Assembly: GCA_038521865.1 (NCBI GenBank)
Contig: JBCBKO010000005.1
Location: forward strand, 192,723 to 256,722
Reading direction: 5' to 3'
DNA from: CALBPI01 sp038521865
Lineage (GTDB): Bacteria > Pseudomonadota > Gammaproteobacteria > Steroidobacterales > Woeseiaceae
Length of the DNA: 64,000 nt
Below are positions 60,572 to 64,000 of the stretch, in pieces. Numbering within the stretch: position 1 is the first letter of the stretch; the number at the start of each line of letters is the position of its first letter. The position numbers and the translations under genes were made by a program. Under the pieces are notes generated by a model that saw only the letters and a program-made list of their open reading frames with translations, had not been told where the DNA came from and did not search any database.

Positions 60572-61985
60572 TCTCAAATGCCTCGAGGATACTGGCAGCA
60601 ATATCCCATCGATTCATGTGCGGACTGGCGAAGTCGAGCCCACGACGAACGATCACGAGATCATGCGACGGAATGATGATGACGTACTGCCCACGGTTTC
60701 CTGCAGTCGCGTATGCGTCGCTCGGTACGTCTGTGCGTTCATCGGGCACCAACCAGAACTGACCACCGTAGAAATTGCCCCGATCTTTGGTTGACGGCGC
60801 AGGTGTTCGGACGAAGTCTATCCAGTCTTTCGAGACCAGTTGCTCGTCGTTCCAGCGACCATCGTTCAGGTAAAGCAACCCGAAGCGCGCGAGGTCACGT
60901 GCGTTGGTATAGACCTGACTGCTTAGAATGAAGTCGCCGAATCGGTCGGTGCTCAGAAGGGTATTCTGCATGCCAAGCGGTTCGAGTAGCGCCTTTCTCG
61001 GATACTCGTGGTAGGCCGCTTCGTTCCCCAGCGCTTTTTTCATCGCCAACACAGCGAGCAGCGTGTCGTAGTTCTCGTAGTCCCAGTGACTGCCAGGTTC
61101 GCGCACCAGGCCGCGTCTGCGCGCCCCGTCAATCGAACTCGCCCCGGCCCAGTAGGCAAGCCCTGAACCGGTCGCATACTCGAGGTTGAAGCTGTCGACA
61201 GGCAGCAGACCACTCGACATGTTGAGAGCGTGGCGAAGTGTGATGTTCGTGCGCGCATCGTTTGCGGGGCCTGGTTGCTCGGGCAGCCATTCGATAGGTA
61301 GGGGCTCATCCAACCCAAGCTTGCCCTCGTCGACCAGCACGCCAATCAAAGTGACGGCGATGCTCTTCGCGGTGGACCATGTCCTAGTTCTCGTGTCGCG
61401 GTCGATGCCATCTCGATAGCGCTCATGGATGATCTTGCCATTGTGTACAACTAGTAGACTCAGCGTGATCTGGTTGTCACGCTCGGGTGCAAAAATCGCA
61501 TCGGAGGCAGCTTGCAGTTGCTCTGCGTCGACCGTCGCGGGCAGAACGATCGGGTCAACCTTGTCGCCCATTGGCCAGGCGATATCGGACCGATCCGTGC
61601 GCGCGTATGACAGCTGGGGTAGGTCAGAGATATCCGCTTCCGTTTGATCAGGTGCCATGACCACACAGCCGACGCCCTCGCGATAGGCGGCCATGATTCT
61701 CGTTCCATCGGCACCACCGCCGACGCTGACCAGACGCGCAGCTTGATCAATCCTGATGCTGTCGGTTACCGGTCCTCCGAAACGTTCCTGAGTCAGGTAG
61801 GCGAGCTCCTCGCTTCGGACTTGTTCCAACGATCGCTCGGACGTGAACAGACCGTTGCACATCAACACTGCCTGAACTCCATTGCGGATCATCTTTCGCT
61901 GTGGAGAGAAGTAGTCGTAATCGGCGTGTGCTTGAGATCCCGAAACGGCCAGTCCAGCGACGAGGGCATATATCGCTACGCGCAT
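60564..61985 (-). CDS. Beta-lactamase-family serine hydrolase, exported
   Basis: This 473-residue protein has a signal peptide (AIYALVAGLAVSGSQAHA) and a class-C/penicillin-binding-protein-like domain from about residue 155. The SxxK motif is STAK (Ser204, Lys207) in RTWSTAKSIAVTLIGVLVDE, and YEN after SHWD gives the second element. The first 150 residues are a distinct domain. Most such proteins are esterases or peptidases rather than antibiotic-degrading enzymes. It is the first gene of a minus-strand operon with DUF4386 and the deacetylase. Confidence 0.88.
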   Translation of the reverse strand: MRVAIYALVAGLAVSGSQAHADYDYFSPQRKMIRNGVQAVLMCNGLFTSERSLEQVRSEELAYLTQERFGGPVTDSIRIDQAARLVSVGGGADGTRIMAAYREGVGCVVMAPDQTEADISDLPQLSYARTDRSDIAWPMGDKVDPIVLPATVDAEQLQAASDAIFAPERDNQITLSLLVVHNGKIIHERYRDGIDRDTRTRTWSTAKSIAVTLIGVLVDEGKLGLDEPLPIEWLPEQPGPANDARTNITLRHALNMSSGLLPVDSFNLEYATGSGLAYWAGASSIDGARRRGLVREPGSHWDYENYDTLLAVLAMKKALGNEAAYHEYPRKALLEPLGMQNTLLSTDRFGDFILSSQVYTNARDLARFGLLYLNDGRWNDEQLVSKDWIDFVRTPAPSTKDRGNFYGGQFWLVPDERTDVPSDAYATAGNRGQYVIIIPSHDLVIVRRGLDFASPHMNRWDIAASILEAFENE

Positions 61986-62064
61986 CGCAATACCTTGTGA
62001 ACTTCTACGGCCAAGAGCCTATCATGCGATCAGCGTAGGTTTTGCCAGGCGGGCGACGGACATT

Positions 62065-62658
62065 ATGGATTTCTCAGGTCTTGAACACTGGGCAACGACA
62101 AACTGGGTCAAGCTGGCGACCACGCTAGTGGTGTTGGTGATCTATGTCGTAATCGACCGATTCAGCACGCCGCGGATCGAAGCGCAGGCCGATCACAGTC
62201 GATTGAAAGAGGATGCGACGGACAGAACGGTTCGATTGGCTCGATTTATTACGGCGCTAGCAGGCGGTTTGATTTTGGCCATGGTCTGGGGAGTCGAGGT
62301 CGGCTCCTTGATGGTGATCGCCGGTACGGCGTTGACCTTGCTCGGTGTTGCGCTGTTCGCCAATTGGTCTTTGTTATCCAACGTCACCGCGTATTTCATT
62401 TTGCTATTACACCCGTCGTTCCGTCGCGGCACTTTCGTTCGATTGTTGGAAGGGGACAACTATGTCGAAGGCTATATTGCTGACCTGAATTTCTTCAGTA
62501 CGCGCATGCTGACAGAGAATCGGGAAACCATCGTCTACCCTAACAATCTGGTGCTTGGAAGGACGGCCTTAATTAATCCGCGCGACCGCTTAAATGGTGT
62601 CGGTAAGCTGCCCGCAACTCAGGTCCCCAGCACCCCTGTCGATGATGCCGACGAGTAG
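62065..62658 (+). CDS. Small MscS-type mechanosensitive channel protein
   Basis: This 197-residue protein has an N-terminal helix (WVKLATTLVVLVIYVVIDRF), two further membrane segments (ALAGGLILAMVWGVEVGSLM, AGTALTLLGVALFANWSLLS), the pore-lining TM3 region, and a short beta domain (FRRGTFVRLLEGDNYVEGYI, ENRETIVYPNNLVLGRTALI). It is shorter than E. coli MscS (286) and lacks most of the C-terminal cage. It may be a channel with a reduced vestibule or a regulatory subunit. Confidence 0.85.
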   Translation: MDFSGLEHWATTNWVKLATTLVVLVIYVVIDRFSTPRIEAQADHSRLKEDATDRTVRLARFITALAGGLILAMVWGVEVGSLMVIAGTALTLLGVALFANWSLLSNVTAYFILLLHPSFRRGTFVRLLEGDNYVEGYIADLNFFSTRMLTENRETIVYPNNLVLGRTALINPRDRLNGVGKLPATQVPSTPVDDADE

Positions 62659-62968
62659 GGCACTTAAAGGTGACTTTGCGCATAAGTTGGAAATAGCGAC
62701 GCCACTTAGCTCTGAGTTAGTATTCAACTTGCACTAATGATCGTTTCGTCCCTTAACGGCACCTATTTCCCGGACCAGCCTTCCATGCGGTGCGAGAGCG
62801 AGCTTCGGCTTTCGGCCAATAGCGGACTGTGACCATACTATAATCACAAGCCAGCGGAAGCCCGTTATCAAGCCGGAAACTCGACTTATGCACTGTCGAC
62901 TTGACGGGGAAGCTTACGAGACCTTCTATCGCTATCTGAGATCTGTGTCAGTTGCATTGACGACACCA
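62659..62968. other. Non-coding stretch with a dispersed-repeat-like motif
   Basis: No gene is supported here. Around 62785-62834 lies a segment (GCTTTCGGCCAATAGCGGAC and flanks) like the short repeats scattered in many marine gammaproteobacterial genomes. The region begins the AT-rich, probably mobile end of the window. Confidence 0.4.
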
Positions 62969-63277
62969 TTACAGAATATAGTCATTGAACAATTGAATAA
63001 ACACAGCAAATGCCACCGAACCCCACGCCGCAAAAAAAATGAGTCCGTGCGCGTACACTCCCGGCGGTACACTCTCATTTTGAGCTCTCGCCAGCTTTCG
63101 CACTGTGAACCAATCCTTAATGATCCCGTTAAACCAAAAGTCCACAGCTACACTCTTGGTAGGGTCAAACGTCCTATAATAAGGGACCAAAACGAACAGA
63201 TAGGACGCGAGAAGGGGGAACCAAAGGACCATAAAAACATAGAAAAAGAATCGTGTAATTGGGAGCGCATCCACCAT
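62969..63277 (-). CDS. Small orphan membrane protein
   Basis: This 102-residue protein has two clear hydrophobic segments, FFFYVFMVLWFPLLASYLFV and GLIFFAAWGSVAFAVFIQLF, separated by a charged loop of about 35 residues. I recognise no family. Its ATG overlaps the stop of the upstream gene as TAATG, supporting translation. The region is AT-richer than its surroundings and lies next to an IS110 fragment, which suggests transfer. An opposite-strand reading frame covers the same bases but shows no features of a real gene. Confidence 0.6.
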   Translation of the reverse strand: MVDALPITRFFFYVFMVLWFPLLASYLFVLVPYYRTFDPTKSVAVDFWFNGIIKDWFTVRKLARAQNESVPPGVYAHGLIFFAAWGSVAFAVFIQLFNDYIL

Positions 63278-63558
63278 TAGTCGTCACCTACTCCAGGAGT
63301 AGCAAAGTCTTCGAAAAAGTTTTCGTACAGGCACTCACAATCATCCGATCCTGGGATTCGTAGCTGATACGACCTGAGTTCTCTAGATACCTTCCTGCCT
63401 GACGACTTACTTCGGGGGCTGAAGAATATCTCGAGCGGCAGCAATGTATATGGACTCCCCCAGTCTAGCAAACGGATACCGTGATCAGATTTCAGACGCG
63501 AATGTATATCTGGCCTTTTGACGGAGACGCTATCTCCTGGCCCACTATGTATGCGCAC
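63277..63558 (-). CDS. Small orphan protein upstream of the membrane gene
   Basis: This 93-residue, basic, soluble protein (RIHSGPGDSVSVKRPDIHSR, LDWGSPYTLLPLEIFFSPRS, C-terminal DDCECLYENFFEDF) has no recognised family. It starts with GTG behind GAGG and runs into the next gene with a TAATG junction. A coupled soluble/membrane pair beside an IS fragment could be a small accessory system, but nothing identifies it. Confidence 0.5.
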   Translation of the reverse strand: MRIHSGPGDSVSVKRPDIHSRLKSDHGIRLLDWGSPYTLLPLEIFFSPRSKSSGRKVSRELRSYQLRIPGSDDCECLYENFFEDFATPGVGDD

Positions 63559-63662
63559 TCCGGTTCCTCAAAGGGTCATTGGGCTCTAGGGCCTCGTTGC
63601 AGTGTAGGTTTCGCCGGAGCAGATATCTTTATCTGATACGTGGTTTCTGTTTGCAGGACGTT

Positions 63663-64000
63663 CTAGGCAGCCATCTCCAGTTGCGGTCGACGTTGATATT
63701 CAGTTCCCTGGGTCACCATCGCCCAGGCCGTTCTCACGTTCTTGTTGGCCAGTGCGATCGCCGCCCGGCTGACGCCGTTGCGTTCAACGATCGCTTGTAG
63801 CCACTTATCCTTGCAGCCCTTGGGCTCTTTCATGCGGTAGGTGTAAGCGCGAGCACCGAGGATCAGGACCGATCGGAGCCGGCTGTTACCAACCTTCTTG
63901 CTCAGGCCAACGATGTTGGTCTTACCGCCGCTGCTGTACTGTCGAGGGGCAAGACCGAGATAGGCGGCGAACTCGCGACTTCCGCTGAACGCTGTTCCGG
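63663..64000 (-). CDS. IS110 family transposase, C-terminal part, cut by window edge
   Basis: The minus-strand reading frame ends at the stop at 63663 and runs off the right edge, giving 111 codons. Its sequence includes GSREFAAYLGLAPRQYSSGG, KTNIVGLSKKVGNSRLRSVL and LILGARAYTYR, the wording of the Transposase_20 domain (second half of IS110 transposases, with RuvC-like DEDD N-terminal half). IS110 elements lack long terminal inverted repeats, so the element's ends cannot be fixed here. Confidence 0.88.
   Translation of the reverse strand, partial: GTAFSGSREFAAYLGLAPRQYSSGGKTNIVGLSKKVGNSRLRSVLILGARAYTYRMKEPKGCKDKWLQAIVERNGVSRAAIALANKNVRTAWAMVTQGTEYQRRPQLEMAA

Noticed and set aside
60564..61985. 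Antibiotic-resistance beta-lactamase
   Set aside because: The SxxK/YxN layout is shared by many esterases and peptidases; nothing points to antibiotic hydrolysis.
62888..63280. Plus-strand reading frame of 130 codons
   Set aside because: It lies opposite the better-supported membrane gene and shows only charged, repetitive composition, with no start signal or family resemblance.

Overview
The window looks like a chromosomal segment of a free-living, probably aquatic or marine gammaproteobacterium. Reasons: gammaproteobacterial-style TonB receptor, DUF3604, DUF1800/DUF1501 and HupE/UreJ genes, OmpR- and NarL-type regulators, a GC content that appears to be in the mid-fifties by eye, and dense gene packing with many 4-base ATGA overlaps. 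No rRNA, tRNA, CRISPR array or prophage was seen, so a finer taxonomic call is not supported. The only mobile-element trace is an IS110-type transposase cut by the right edge.

Layout. 1-8 kb: redox and stress genes, each beside its own regulator: a quinone-reductase-like gene with HxlR, a ferric-reductase-like membrane protein and an HhH lipoprotein sharing a Fur box, an esterase, an SDR/DUF1330/MDR operon divergent from a LysR gene, and a TetR gene with an SDR that share a 14-bp operator. 8-14 kb: a secreted collagen-like protein, the DUF1501/DUF1800 pair, DUF4240, an RluA-type pseudouridine synthase and a CBM9-like protein. 14-29 kb: a fused MFS/spermidine-synthase-like protein, three TIGR02466-type 2OG-Fe(II) oxygenases, a DUF3604 protein, a parvulin-like PPIase overlapping three HupE/UreJ-type membrane proteins, an EF-hand/coiled-coil pair, and a TonB receptor-DUF2141-carotenoid oxygenase operon. 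Pho-box-like sites lie in front of the DUF3604 gene and the coiled-coil gene. This block is the best candidate for an undescribed envelope uptake or processing system.

29-37.5 kb: an acyl-CoA carboxyltransferase followed by a cyanophycin operon (iadA, cphB, cphA and a short Mur-ligase-only cphA paralogue), covering synthesis and breakdown of the nitrogen store. 37.5-45 kb: a haloalkane-dehalogenase-like hydrolase, small membrane proteins, an OmpR-type two-component system, a GcvA-like LysR gene, and a MipA/OmpV gene preceded by four 11-bp repeats. 45-50 kb: a NarL-type regulator and a large propeller sensor kinase whose start overlaps the stop of a LysR gene.

50-58 kb: pirin, an isochorismatase-like hydrolase, two tandem YtcJ/NfdA-like amidohydrolases (the second with a His/Cys-rich tail), an MFS_3 exporter, two XapX proteins and a ChrR-like bicupin, which reads as a degradation or detoxification locus. 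58-62 kb: a serine hydrolase, DUF4386 and a deacetylase-propeller fusion in one overlapping minus-strand operon. 62-64 kb: a small MscS-type channel, then an apparently AT-richer stretch with two orphan genes and the IS110 fragment.
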